Source: Candidatus Ventrenecus avicola
Lineage (GTDB): Bacteria; Bacillota_I; Bacilli_A; RF39; UBA660
Assembly: GCA_018711945.1 (NCBI GenBank)
Contig: DVHP01000013.1
Coordinates: forward strand, 1 to 37,482
Reading direction: 5' to 3'
Length of the DNA: 37,482 nucleotides
Shown here: positions 1 to 8,518 of the stretch, in pieces
Layout of the letters: every line of letters begins with the position of its first letter
How positions within the stretch are numbered: position 1 is the first letter of the stretch
The notes under the pieces: generated by a model
What the model was told of the DNA's origin: nothing
The model's database searches: none
The model's input: only the letters and a program-made list of their open reading frames with translations
Program-made: the position numbers and the translations under genes

Positions 1-301
1 AAGGCTAACTAATGGCGACTTGCTAGGTCTTACCATGTCAGTTTCCCACCTGACTATATATTAAACACCGAACTGGCGCACTCCTTTCATTCATTATAAA
101 TATTATACATCAAAAACTTTTTTCATACAACGTCCACTTCAAAAAAACTGGACATGTCCACTTTTTTTGAAGTGACTATATAACTATGAAAGAAAAAACT
201 TTCAAAAGGAAGCCTCTAAAACATAAAATTATTTCATTGTTAATAAAATCATACAAAACAGATTTTTTCCAATATCATCTACCATTGAAAAAAGAAGAAC
301 C
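1..301. other. non-coding region left of ftsK
   Basis: No credible ORF is present. Bases 1-100 are richer in G+C than the rest and contain short self-complementary pieces. On the minus strand these include GTCAG/CTGAC around a GTGGGAAA-containing loop, and GGT/ACC. This could be the 5' leader or part of an RNA belonging to a gene left of the window, but I could not match it to an RNA family. Bases 135-174 hold a palindrome and 187-204 a small TGAAAG/CTTTCA hairpin. The right end holds the ftsK terminator. Confidence 0.5.
135..174. repeat. 40-bp near-perfect palindrome
   Basis: The outer arms CACTTCAAAAAAA and TTTTTTTGAAGTG are perfect 13-bp complements. The centre is a perfect 12-bp palindrome, TGGACATGTCCA, and only the C/C pair flanking it is unpaired. 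It could form a cruciform, act as an operator for a dimeric regulator, or be a bidirectional terminator. No gene abuts it inside the window, so its role is unknown. Confidence 0.7.
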
Positions 302-315
302 TTAAGATTCTTCTT
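284..315 (-). terminator. Rho-independent terminator of ftsK
   Basis: On the minus strand AAGAAGAA pairs with TTCTTCTT around an 8-nt loop, and a run of T follows directly. The stem overlaps the ftsK stop codon. The stem is AT-rich and therefore weak, but its position and T-tail fit. Confidence 0.55.
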
Positions 316-2539
316 GCTCTTTTACCTTTACTAACACTTCACGTGGTTTAGACCCATTTTGAGGTCCTATAATACCTCTTTCTTCTAATAAATCAATTAC
401 TCTTGCTGCTCTATTATAGCCAAAGCGGAATCTTCTTTGTATTAAAGATGCACTAATCTTACCTGTTTGAATAGCAAAGTCTACAATCTCATTGTACATT
501 GGGTCATCGTATTCTTCTGCATCTCCCGCAGAACTACTACTAGAAGAACTAGAACTTAAAGTTGTTGTCAAAGACTCATCATAGCTTGCTTGTTGCTCTT
601 TGCAAACGTATTCAATGACTCTTCTAATTTCATCATCAGAAATAAAACAGCCTTGAATACGGATTGGAGTATTTTCTCCCATCGGCAAAAATAACATATC
701 TCCTTTTCCAAGTAACTTCTCTGCTCCAACACAGTCCAAGATAGTTCTAGAGTCTACATTACTTGCTACACTAAAAGCAATACGAGATGGAATATTGGTT
801 TTAACAACACCCGTAATAACATCGGTACTAGGTCTTTGAGTTGCCACGATTAAATGAATTCCTGCAGCTCTTGCAAGTTGAGTAATTCTCATAATAGAGT
901 CTTCTACTTCTTTCTTCGCAACAATCATCAAATCTGCCATTTCATCGACAATCGCCACAATATAATGCATCTTAGGAGTAGGATTCTCTGGATGACTTTG
1001 ATTTTCTTTTTCAATCATTCGATTATAATCATCGATCTTTTTCGCACCCTTCTCTGCAAACACATGGTAACGTCGGTCCATTTCCGAAACGACTTTTTGA
1101 AGAACCAAACTTGCCTTCTTTGGGTCTGTCACAACCGGGCATAACAAATGTGGTACTCCATTATAATTAGAAAGTTCTACTTGTTTTGGGTCCACTAATA
1201 CGAGTTTTACTTCATCCGGGGTATAACGCATCAAAAGAGACGCGATCATGCTATTGATACAAACCGATTTACCAGAACCAGTAGAACCAGCAACAAGTAA
1301 GTGAGGCATTTTAGTTAAATCCGTACAACGAGGATTTCCCATAATATCTTTTCCTAAAGCAACCTGTAAGCCACCTTTAGCCTCTAGCATTGTTTTAGAA
1401 GCTAAAATTTCTTTAATTCGAACAGACGAAATGGCTTGATTAGGTATTTCAATACCGATTGTACTTTTCCCTGGAATCGGTGCTTCAATACGGACGTCTT
1501 TCGCTGCTAAGGCAAGAGCAATTTCACGGTTAATGGAACTAATCCGGCTAACCTTTGTACCACTTGGCACAACCACTTCAAACTGTGTAACACTAGGTCC
1601 CATATGAATGTCCACGACTTTTCCAGAAATTTGAAAATCATTTAAAACTCTCTCCAAATTCTGTTTATTATTAATTAAAAATTGATTAGAATTGACTTTC
1701 TTAGATTTTTCTGGATTATCAAGTAACGACATCGGTGGAAGCTTGTAATTTGGATTGGCTGAAACAATCGGTGCTGGAGCACTTTCTTCTTTAGGAGTAT
1801 CATGATGTTTTAACTCTTCGACACTGTTTACAATAATCGATTTTGGTAACTCACTATCCTCTTCTACTTGATGTAATCTGCGATCAAGATCTTTTTCACG
1901 TTTGTCAACTTCATCTTCTTCGTGATCCTCTTGACTCTTCTTCTTTAAAGATTTAAATTTAGCAATGATATTATTCAAAATATTTGATAAGTTGACATTA
2001 AAGAGTAACACAACACCAAATAACCCTACAAAGGCAAGAACAATATAAGTCCCATTGATACCAAATAAAGAATCAAAACCAAAGGAAAATACAGCTCCAA
2101 TGATTCCTCCTCCGATCACTATGGATTGTTGCCCAGAACTCGCAAGAGCATTATTTGCCCCGATACTAGCAACACGACTCATATAATTATCAAGGGTTGC
2201 TTGAAAGATATCAGTAGGACGCTCTACCATCGTTGCAAATGTTAAATGACTGATTGTTAAAATAACAATCACCAATAAATAAAAACCAATATATCTTGCA
2301 CTAAAGAAATTTGGAAGTTTTCTTTTGATTAGCATATAAAAACCACAAATAAGCACAAAAATCAAGATAAATGGCCACCATTCTCCCATTAAAAACATTG
2401 CAAACTTTTTAATTAAAGCACCGACTGGGCCAAAACCAAAGCCAATAAGCCCAATTAAAATAAGAACAAGGCCAGTTAACTCCACACTGTAGCCTATACT
2501 TTTACTATTTTCACTTGATGTTTTCTTTTTCTTTGCCAT
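302..2539 (-). CDS. ftsK: DNA translocase FtsK/SpoIIIE
   Basis: Membrane-anchored, ATP-driven DNA pump that clears chromosomal DNA from the division septum. The N-terminal ~180 residues hold about four to five hydrophobic helices. They are followed by a charged linker (KKKSQEDHEEDEVDKREKD) and the motor, with Walker A GSTGSGKS near residue 417 and Walker B IVDEMADLM downstream, plus the family motif ATQRPSTDVITG. A poly-serine linker leads to a C-terminal winged-helix gamma domain (GYNRAARVIDLLEERGIIG) that in this family reads KOPS/SRS polarity sequences. The ORF track begins 15 codons earlier. I prefer MAKKKK because GGTGA lies five bases upstream and a TATAAT sits just before it. About 745 aa is usual for the family. 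It appears monocistronic, with a terminator at each end. Confidence 0.96.
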   Translation of the reverse strand: MAKKKKTSSENSKSIGYSVELTGLVLILIGLIGFGFGPVGALIKKFAMFLMGEWWPFILIFVLICGFYMLIKRKLPNFFSARYIGFYLLVIVILTISHLTFATMVERPTDIFQATLDNYMSRVASIGANNALASSGQQSIVIGGGIIGAVFSFGFDSLFGINGTYIVLAFVGLFGVVLLFNVNLSNILNNIIAKFKSLKKKSQEDHEEDEVDKREKDLDRRLHQVEEDSELPKSIIVNSVEELKHHDTPKEESAPAPIVSANPNYKLPPMSLLDNPEKSKKVNSNQFLINNKQNLERVLNDFQISGKVVDIHMGPSVTQFEVVVPSGTKVSRISSINREIALALAAKDVRIEAPIPGKSTIGIEIPNQAISSVRIKEILASKTMLEAKGGLQVALGKDIMGNPRCTDLTKMPHLLVAGSTGSGKSVCINSMIASLLMRYTPDEVKLVLVDPKQVELSNYNGVPHLLCPVVTDPKKASLVLQKVVSEMDRRYHVFAEKGAKKIDDYNRMIEKENQSHPENPTPKMHYIVAIVDEMADLMIVAKKEVEDSIMRITQLARAAGIHLIVATQRPSTDVITGVVKTNIPSRIAFSVASNVDSRTILDCVGAEKLLGKGDMLFLPMGENTPIRIQGCFISDDEIRRVIEYVCKEQQASYDESLTTTLSSSSSSSSSAGDAEEYDDPMYNEIVDFAIQTGKISASLIQRRFRFGYNRAARVIDLLEERGIIGPQNGSKPREVLVKVKEQEES

Positions 2540-2555
2540 ATCATTCACCATATTC

Positions 2556-2584
2556 ATTATATAAAAGAAAACAAAATAATGCAA
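2556..2584 (-). promoter_or_regulatory. putative ftsK promoter
   Basis: Minus strand TTGCAT, 17-bp spacer, TATAAT. The -35 lies inside the 3' arm of the preceding terminator hairpin. The predicted start would leave a leader of only about 10 nt that begins at the ribosome site, which is tight, so the call is tentative. Confidence 0.45.
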
Positions 2585-2602
2585 AACATCTTTGCATTAT
2601 TT
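2574..2602 (-). terminator. terminator of the envelope operon
   Basis: A 12-bp perfect stem (AAATAATGCAAA with its complement) surrounds a 5-nt loop, followed on the minus strand by a T-rich stretch. It lies about 40 bp after the stop of the 109-aa membrane protein and ends the amidase-to-small-membrane-protein operon. Confidence 0.7.
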
Positions 2603-2643
2603 GACATTCATTCCCTGAAAAAAAATTCACAAACGATCACGAT

Positions 2644-2973
2644 TTATAAATCTTTGATAGCTTTTTTTCGCATCTCATCATACAACTTATATAAATATTG
2701 CACATGATTTTCTAAAAAGAAATAATGGACAACATAAAATAATAAGAAAACAATTAAAATTGCAAAAATAATTAAGAAGGTATAGGAAATCATTCCTAGG
2801 GCTAAAAAGACTAAAGCAAAGATTGCAAAAAAGAAAGTGACGAATAGATGAATCAATCGTTCATGCTGGAAAAAACTTATTTTCACAGCTAATTCTTCTA
2901 AATCATTTTTCTCTACTTTCTTCTTCAGTTTTTCCTCCACTTCTTGGGTATAGCTCATCAAGTATTGACGCAT
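2644..2973 (-). CDS. small two-TM membrane protein, unknown
   Basis: A 109-aa protein not assigned to a family. It has a charged amphipathic N-terminus (QEVEEKLKKKVEKNDLEEL), then two closely spaced hydrophobic helices (about residues 42-62 and 66-88) and a short basic tail. This topology is typical of small inner-membrane accessory proteins. AAGGAAG seven bases upstream supports the first ATG, so the gene overlaps the 3' end of its upstream neighbour by 71 bp and is probably translationally coupled. It is the last gene of the operon that begins with the amidase. Hydrophobicity plus its context suggests an envelope role, but no reaction can be inferred. Confidence 0.7.
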   Translation of the reverse strand: MRQYLMSYTQEVEEKLKKKVEKNDLEELAVKISFFQHERLIHLFVTFFFAIFALVFLALGMISYTFLIIFAILIVFLLFYVVHYFFLENHVQYLYKLYDEMRKKAIKDL

Positions 2974-3871
2974 ATTTTTTTCTTCCTTTCTTAAAATGAT
3001 TACATAATAATACTACCACTATTGCTAAAATTATAAAAATCCATAAATCTTTACAAAGCACATTGACCATATAATTCGTAAATTCCTGAGCTGTAACAAT
3101 TTCTTTCATAATCCACTCTTTTATTATGGTACTTAATATAATTTCGACTCCAATAAAAACAAAAATATAGGCATACAGCATTTTTTGTAAATAGAGCCAA
3201 AATTGTCTTTTATGAAAATTACATGCTATTAAAATCACGAACAAGATAAGAACACTAATAACCAAAACAAGGATTGTTTTTGAGTAAGTAAGCCACCCTA
3301 GAAAATGCATAACATCTTGTAAGCGTATTCCATGATAAAAAACAATATTTTCTTCGAATCTCTGAGCTAACAAATTCATCGTTGGAAAAAAATCCATAAT
3401 CACTTTAGAATATTTTTCTACATTATTTTCAATCAGCTGTTTCTGAGTTTCAGTAAAGGGAAGTCCTTTAGCTTCCAAAGATTCCTCTACTACTTTATAA
3501 TTTTGCAGTACCAAAGTTTCAATATCTTCTTTCAATATAACAGGAACCTTAGTTTCATACAAAAAATAATTTAATATTTCTATAGTATACTTGCTCAAAA
3601 AATCTTTTGTTACATCGCTGTTTAAAACATCTTCAATAGTATCGCTTGGAATTCCTATTGTTTCCAAAAAATTTCTAATATCTTCTACAAAACGTGTCCC
3701 CTCTTCTCCAAAAGAATTTAACAAAAAACTAATATCTGTAGCTTCTAAGGTTGCACTTAACTTTTCTTCCTGTAAATTCCATTTCATAATTAAAGAAACA
3801 GTCAAACAAATACTAATAATTGCAAGAAGAATCGTGGCCAAAATAGAAACTATTTTTCGAAACGTTTTCAT
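2903..3871 (-). CDS. multi-pass membrane protein, unknown
   Basis: A 322-aa protein with no recognised family. One N-terminal hydrophobic helix (about 9-29) is followed by a ~160-residue, largely helical and acidic extracytoplasmic region. Three more hydrophobic helices follow (near 195-220, 230-250 and 272-292), then a charged tail. AGAGG five bases before the ATG supports the start. It is 19 bp from the upstream coiled-coil protein, and its 3' end overlaps the 109-aa gene. The arrangement of one helix, an outer domain and a three-helix bundle could be a sensor, a permease-like subunit or a complex scaffold. The sequence does not decide between these. Confidence 0.65.
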   Translation of the reverse strand: MKTFRKIVSILATILLAIISICLTVSLIMKWNLQEEKLSATLEATDISFLLNSFGEEGTRFVEDIRNFLETIGIPSDTIEDVLNSDVTKDFLSKYTIEILNYFLYETKVPVILKEDIETLVLQNYKVVEESLEAKGLPFTETQKQLIENNVEKYSKVIMDFFPTMNLLAQRFEENIVFYHGIRLQDVMHFLGWLTYSKTILVLVISVLILFVILIACNFHKRQFWLYLQKMLYAYIFVFIGVEIILSTIIKEWIMKEIVTAQEFTNYMVNVLCKDLWIFIILAIVVVLLCNHFKKGRKKYASILDELYPRSGGKTEEESREK

Positions 3872-3890
3872 ATATGCCTCTTTTCTCGCT

Positions 3891-4631
3891 TTAAATAGAA
3901 TTTAATTGATAGGATAAATCATTAATTCTCGCAATAAACGCTTCATAAGTATTATAAAGTTCGTCGGTTGCAAAAGAAATGTATTCTCCTTCCAACTCCC
4001 AACTATCTTGATGATTCGTTAAAAATGTCATTGTATTAGAAACAAGTGCAAGATAATCATCTAAAGTATCGATTAAAAGTTCTACATCTTCTTTGGTAGC
4101 CTGAAAATCATCAGTAATAGACTTTTCAAGTTCCTCTTTAATTGATTCAGCAAAGAACCCCTGAATATCATCAAAATATTCCATAATTTTATCTTGTTCC
4201 AATAAAGAAAGCATCGTCTCTTTTTTCTGTTCTAAATCTTTTCTTGTTTGCTCTACATATGCTTGACTATCCACAAATAAAGGCCCATCTTCTAAAATAG
4301 CATTCGCACTAAGTAACCCTTGAAACTCTGAACTAGATACAATCTTTTCTAATCCTTCTAACTCCTGATAAACATCACGAATATAATTTTTCGTCGCCCG
4401 TTCCAACTCGCCAAACGTACCATCTAAAACTGTTCGATCTGTATAATAATAAACTCTATCATAATCTATAGTATCTCTTTCTACTAACTCCTCAATATGT
4501 GCAAATTCTTGTTCTAAAACCGTTGCTTTTTCTTGTATAGCATTTATAAAAAACACATAGAGCACGACAAGGAATACTAAAACGATGCCAATTCCTAGAC
4601 AAATCCTTTTAAATATTTTCTTTTTCTTCAC
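3891..4631 (-). CDS. membrane-anchored helical (coiled-coil) protein, unknown
   Basis: A 246-aa protein. The basic start KKKKIFKR is followed by one hydrophobic segment (about 10-30). The rest is an acidic, strongly helical extracytoplasmic domain with heptad-like stretches (EQTRKDLEQKKETMLSLLEQDK, SIKEELEKSI). There is no lipobox cysteine, so it is a signal anchor rather than a lipoprotein. The start codon is GTG, with GGTGA four bases upstream; the nearby ATG is out of frame. It lies 29 bp after the glycosyltransferase and 19 bp before the 322-aa membrane protein, in one operon. It may be a spacer or scaffold of an envelope complex. I did not recognise a family. Confidence 0.65.
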   Translation of the reverse strand: MKKKKIFKRICLGIGIVLVFLVVLYVFFINAIQEKATVLEQEFAHIEELVERDTIDYDRVYYYTDRTVLDGTFGELERATKNYIRDVYQELEGLEKIVSSSEFQGLLSANAILEDGPLFVDSQAYVEQTRKDLEQKKETMLSLLEQDKIMEYFDDIQGFFAESIKEELEKSITDDFQATKEDVELLIDTLDDYLALVSNTMTFLTNHQDSWELEGEYISFATDELYNTYEAFIARINDLSYQLNSI

Positions 4632-4660
4632 ATTATCACCCCAAAAACTCCTACAATCTC

Positions 4661-5662
4661 TTAATTAAATTTATAAATTTTTTGAGCAATTTTGTAACCT
4701 GGAATAGAAAGAAATCTTGGTAAACATGTCGCTCCAGATAAACTCAATTTGCATGTTTTATACAACATCGGATTTTTTTCCTTTAAATATTGCCATAACT
4801 CTTTTCTTTTTTGTTGATGTTCCTTGGTATTAGAGATTTGTAATAAGATAGTCGATACACTCATCATAATATCAATATAATGAATGAGATATTTTGCGCA
4901 ATTTCGATTTGTATCCCAATATTCATATGGATCATAAAAATCAATCATTAATTTATTGACATACAGTTGTTGTTCAATTCGCTTAATCATTGTTTTCTCA
5001 TTAACAGATTGGTCTTCTCTTCCAATAAAGTAACGATAAAAAGGGGTATTTAAATAATACATTGTCTTAATATAAGGAAGAGGATAATATACAAAAATAT
5101 TATCTACATAAAATGTTTTTTCTGGTAATTTTAAACCTGTTTCTTTTAAAAATTTTGTATTATAAATAACGGAATGCATAAGTAAATAAGCATCTTTTTT
5201 GAATTTGCCTACTTCATCCCAGCCAAAAACTTTATTTTCTGGTAATGTATTCACATATTTAATTTCTTTTTGTTCATGATGTCTTTCATAGACATAATTT
5301 ACAACCATCATATCTACTAAAGTGTTGTCTTTTTTTAACTTTTTAATAGCCTCTAACACTTTTTTTAAAGACGCTTCATCTACCCAGTCATCAGAATCGA
5401 CCACTTTATAATAAAGACCTGTAGCTAGTTCTAACCCTTTATTTACCCCAGAGCCATGGCCACCATTTTCTTTATGAACTGCTCGTACAATATCTGGATA
5501 CTTTTTTTCATACTTATCGGCAATCTTAGCAGTGTTATCACGACTTCCATCATCTACCAAAATAATTTCAACATCTTTTCCTCCAACTAATAAAGATTCG
5601 ATACAATGTTCCATATAGCTTTCTGAATTATAACACGGAACAGCAAATGTAATATATTTCAT
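4661..5662 (-). CDS. family 2 glycosyltransferase
   Basis: A 333-aa GT-A fold enzyme predicted to transfer a sugar from a nucleotide-sugar to a surface glycan or lipid acceptor. It opens with the GT2 signature FAVPCYNSESYMEHCIESLL. It carries the nucleotide-binding DDGSRDNT (about 37-44) and the metal-binding DSDDW (about 89-93). The C-terminal ~120 residues are helical and have no obvious membrane segment. It sits 20 bp after the amidase gene, which suggests joint work on wall or capsule polymers. The substrate cannot be told from sequence; capsule, teichoic-type polymer and exopolysaccharide are all possible. Confidence 0.88.
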   Translation of the reverse strand: MKYITFAVPCYNSESYMEHCIESLLVGGKDVEIILVDDGSRDNTAKIADKYEKKYPDIVRAVHKENGGHGSGVNKGLELATGLYYKVVDSDDWVDEASLKKVLEAIKKLKKDNTLVDMMVVNYVYERHHEQKEIKYVNTLPENKVFGWDEVGKFKKDAYLLMHSVIYNTKFLKETGLKLPEKTFYVDNIFVYYPLPYIKTMYYLNTPFYRYFIGREDQSVNEKTMIKRIEQQLYVNKLMIDFYDPYEYWDTNRNCAKYLIHYIDIMMSVSTILLQISNTKEHQQKRKELWQYLKEKNPMLYKTCKLSLSGATCLPRFLSIPGYKIAQKIYKFN

Positions 5663-5682
5663 AACAACTCTCTTTCTATAAC

Positions 5683-7404
5683 TTAATTATAATAGGAAAG
5701 AATAGAATTAGCAATATTTTCTCCTATAGTACTTATATTTTGCATAATCCACAAAGCATCGTCATACTGGTCATGATAAGCAACCTCAATTAAAGCTCCT
5801 GTTGGTAAAAACTCATCGTTTACTTCTCCAAGCGCCCCATTTGCGTATTTGACACCCCGATCATATGTAGAAACGGCATTTCCTGGATAGATACTCCATA
5901 AATTATTATAAATATTGGTTGCAACCGAAAGAGCATTCGACTGGGCATCATCGACATAGATTTCAATCCCACGTGCTTCGTGACTTGAAGAAGCATTCGA
6001 GTGAATTGCCAAATGAAAATCAGCATGGACATAGTTACTTGTAGCAACCCAAGCATTAATATCCCCACTCGGAGAATTACGATATACCGTCACTCCATTA
6101 TTTTTTAAAGTAGCCTCTACAACATCAGCAATTTTATTCATAATTTCCATTTCAGTCGTAAATCCAGTACTAGCAACTCCATAATTTCCATTTTGATTGC
6201 TTGGACTTAGATAAACTACTAAATTTTTCTCACGAACTTGAAAATTATAAGTATTGACCTCAGAATCATATCGATTATTAGAAACAGCATAAGTTTTAAT
6301 GGTTGCATCACCATTAATAACAATTGGCTCTTTATAAACCATACTATCGGTAGTTGGATCACTACCATCCGTTGTATAATAAATCGTTGTATTTGCAGTT
6401 CTACTTTTTAACTCTACTGCCGTACCAGCCCGAATAAATGTTGGATTATGAGAAACGTAAACCGGATTTGTTGTTTCCTTCGCCCCTATACTTACATTGA
6501 CACTTAAAGTTTCAGCGATCTCAGTATAATCCTCATACACTGCTTCTAATACGATACGATAATCTATATTTTCCATAAAAGCGTCAGCTGGTATTACTAC
6601 AAAATTACCTTTTTTCAAAACTTCTATTCGATTTACCAAATTCTCTCCCATATACAAATTCGCATAAAAATGATTGGCATTTTCTCCCCCTAAAAATTCA
6701 ATAATAACATCATTCCATCTTGTTCGATATCCATCATTTGGGCTTATCAAAGTAAGCTTACCAACAACCGGAGTATTTAAATAAAAGTTAAAGGTACTAA
6801 CAATTCTATCATAACTATTTTTAAGTCTCGCCGTAATACGTCCAGAATATCCTTTTACGACATCTTGAGAAATCACAATATCCTCTCCTGTTACAACACT
6901 TTCGTAAATCTTATTCTGATTATAAAAGAGTTCCACAGTATAATTATCTTGCATATGATATCCTTCTAAATATAACACCATGTCTTGATTCTCTGTAATA
7001 TAATGATCTTGTGTTGTTAAAAACGTTGCATCCTGATAGGTATATTCTAATTTATTTGTGCTTTCTATTTTCTCCTCATTTTTATTATATGCAACAACAT
7101 CAATTGTAAATGTTTCATTATAGTTCGCGGTAAAATTAGTAAGAGGAATCACTTCAGTATCACTTGTAGTTTGATAGATAACTTCATCATCTTTCATAAT
7201 CTTTGCTTCATACTTTGTCGCATGATTAGAACTAGTAACATTCAAAACTAAAGAGGAACCAACACTTTCCACATTAGTAATAGAAAACTCACTTAACTTA
7301 GGATACATAAAACTTTGGTATCCAATCCAAAAGAAAGCAAAATTTACAACAATTAAAAGAATCACCCCAATAACACATAAAGTTCGCTTATATTCTTTTT
7401 TCAT
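5683..7404 (-). CDS. membrane-anchored amidase_3-like protein with chitobiase-type domain
   Basis: A 573-aa protein. A signal-anchor helix at about 9-29 is followed by roughly 280 residues of beta-rich, immunoglobulin-like repeats. Next is a chitobiase/hexosaminidase C-terminal-type module (TIYYTTDGSDPTTDSMVYKEPI, about 330-390) and a C-terminal N-acetylmuramoyl-L-alanine amidase_3-like domain (about 393-573). The latter retains the second zinc histidine (LAIHSNA) and the catalytic glutamate (ALIEVAYHD). The first zinc site, usually DPGHGG, reads YLSPSNQNGN. Other amidase_3 relatives with an SPS-x-Q start exist, so this may be a variant rather than a dead enzyme. GAGGTGA precedes the ATG. It is the first gene of a five-gene envelope operon. 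Confidence 0.85.
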   Translation of the reverse strand: MKKEYKRTLCVIGVILLIVVNFAFFWIGYQSFMYPKLSEFSITNVESVGSSLVLNVTSSNHATKYEAKIMKDDEVIYQTTSDTEVIPLTNFTANYNETFTIDVVAYNKNEEKIESTNKLEYTYQDATFLTTQDHYITENQDMVLYLEGYHMQDNYTVELFYNQNKIYESVVTGEDIVISQDVVKGYSGRITARLKNSYDRIVSTFNFYLNTPVVGKLTLISPNDGYRTRWNDVIIEFLGGENANHFYANLYMGENLVNRIEVLKKGNFVVIPADAFMENIDYRIVLEAVYEDYTEIAETLSVNVSIGAKETTNPVYVSHNPTFIRAGTAVELKSRTANTTIYYTTDGSDPTTDSMVYKEPIVINGDATIKTYAVSNNRYDSEVNTYNFQVREKNLVVYLSPSNQNGNYGVASTGFTTEMEIMNKIADVVEATLKNNGVTVYRNSPSGDINAWVATSNYVHADFHLAIHSNASSSHEARGIEIYVDDAQSNALSVATNIYNNLWSIYPGNAVSTYDRGVKYANGALGEVNDEFLPTGALIEVAYHDQYDDALWIMQNISTIGENIANSILSYYN

Positions 7405-7441
7405 GGTTCACCTCTACTTCCTACCCTATTTTACGTATACT

Positions 7442-7471
7442 ATTTTACACGATTTCACCACTATTTTTCAA
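7442..7471 (-). promoter_or_regulatory. possible promoter of the amidase operon
   Basis: Minus strand TTGAAA, 18-bp spacer, TAAAAT, about 40 bp before the amidase start. It is the only reasonable sigma-A-like pair between the Rpn-gene terminator and the operon. Confidence 0.4.
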
Positions 7472-7473
7472 GT

Positions 7474-7508
7474 AAAAGAAAAAAGAAGAAAACAATAAAT
7501 TCTTCTTT
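7474..7508 (-). terminator. terminator of the Rpn-family gene
   Basis: On the minus strand AAAGAAGAA pairs with TTCTTCTTT around a 9-nt loop, followed by a T-rich tail (TTTCTTTT). It lies about 55 bp after the stop codon at 7564. Confidence 0.6.
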
Positions 7509-7563
7509 GCAAAAAATAAATATTATTTTATATCGAACCTCTTCACTACCGAGCTTTGTTATA

Positions 7564-8430
7564 TTAGCTCTCTTGTAATTTTAGGATTTCCTGTCTAGAT
7601 AAGCCAGTGGATTTCATTATCGTAGAGATATCAATGTTGAGATTCAATAAATTCTTAGCGATTTCTATACTACGCGCAATTCGTTCTTCTCTTTTTCCTT
7701 CTTGAATTCCTTCACGTCTTCCATTTCTCCTTGCGATCTCTTCATGTTTTCCAACTAAACTTTTAAATTTTAAAACAGATTCATTATTTACAAATTCTTT
7801 CATTACTTGTGCTAAATTCATAAGAATCTCACTTCCTTCCGCTATTTCTAATCTTTCTTCATTACTTTTAGCATAAATCATTTTCATTAACTTTAATAAT
7901 TTTTCTTTTCTGTTATCATCATAAGCTACATTTTCTATCGTGTCAAGACGATAAATATATCCTTCTACATCTTCAGAAAGAATTTCTTTCGTCTTCTTGT
8001 CCATAAAAAGAAAATCTGTTTCAAACTCAGCGATTCTAGAAACTTGACAAGATTCACAAAAATTATATTGCGTGACTTTTGGTTGAGTTTGGTACTTTTC
8101 ACCGATTTCCAAACTAGTGCCATAGACTCTAGCAAGATAAACTCTACTTTTTGTGAAATCATCTTCTTCAAAAGACGTGTACATTTCAAGGGTTATAAAT
8201 TCATCCCCAACTTTGGCCAAAATATCTGAAGTGATTCCTTTGTCTTTTAATTTGGTCTTTTCTAAGAAAACTTCATTTAAAACAGTGACTTTGCCATTTA
8301 AAGAATGTCTTTCATATCCTTTTAAAAGTTCTAGTAAGTATTCAGTGAATCTAACATTTTTTTGAGTTCCGAAAATCTCTTTAAACATCAAATCACCATG
8401 CAGATTATCTAAGATGCTAATATTAGGCAA
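7564..8430 (-). CDS. Rpn-family PD-(D/E)XK nuclease / putative transposase
   Basis: A 288-aa protein of the Rpn/PDDEXK_2 type, proteins often labelled transposases and shown in E. coli to promote recombination. The N-terminus (LHGDLMFKEIFGT) is typical. The nuclease core appears as SDILAKVGDEFITLEMY, giving D69 and E82. The usual ExQ is ExY here, so catalysis may be weakened. The C-terminus carries the characteristic basic GRREGIQEGKREER segment and a small helical tail. The start is TTG, with AGGAG seven bases upstream. An AGAAGAG/CTCTTCT hairpin precedes the ribosome site. The gene has its own terminator and no repeats or target duplications around it, so it is not part of a visible insertion sequence. 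Confidence 0.85.
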   Translation of the reverse strand: MPNISILDNLHGDLMFKEIFGTQKNVRFTEYLLELLKGYERHSLNGKVTVLNEVFLEKTKLKDKGITSDILAKVGDEFITLEMYTSFEEDDFTKSRVYLARVYGTSLEIGEKYQTQPKVTQYNFCESCQVSRIAEFETDFLFMDKKTKEILSEDVEGYIYRLDTIENVAYDDNRKEKLLKLMKMIYAKSNEERLEIAEGSEILMNLAQVMKEFVNNESVLKFKSLVGKHEEIARRNGRREGIQEGKREERIARSIEIAKNLLNLNIDISTIMKSTGLSRQEILKLQES

Positions 8431-8518
8431 TTTTTTTCTCCTTTCTAAGAAGAGTTTTTCTCTTCTATTATAATTATTACGGAAAAAAATTAGATTTCCT
8501 TTTTTTAAGAGAAATTTT

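Noticed and set aside
1-110. SRP (4.5S-like) RNA
   Set aside because: A fragment reads GTCAGGT, but the diagnostic GGAAGNAGCA apical sequence is missing on both strands.
854-1144. 96-aa plus-strand ORF
   Set aside because: Lies wholly antisense to ftsK, has no ribosome site and a composition typical of a shadow frame.
302-2539. FtsK as a T4SS coupling protein or conjugative TcpA
   Set aside because: It has the N-terminal membrane domain, linker and C-terminal gamma domain of a chromosome-segregation FtsK and is 18 kb from the T4SS genes.
5820-6068. 82-aa minus-strand ORF
   Set aside because: Alternate frame inside the amidase domain; the amidase reading is far better supported.
7965-8365. 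Small ORFs on both strands
   Set aside because: All overlap the Rpn-family gene in other frames and show no independent start signals.
7564-8430. Insertion sequence around the Rpn-family gene
   Set aside because: No terminal inverted repeats or target duplications are seen; the nearby inverted repeats are transcription hairpins.
8448-8466. AGAAGAG/CTCTTCT hairpin as a terminator
   Set aside because: It lies just before the Rpn ribosome site with no T run in the transcribed direction, so it is more likely a leader hairpin.
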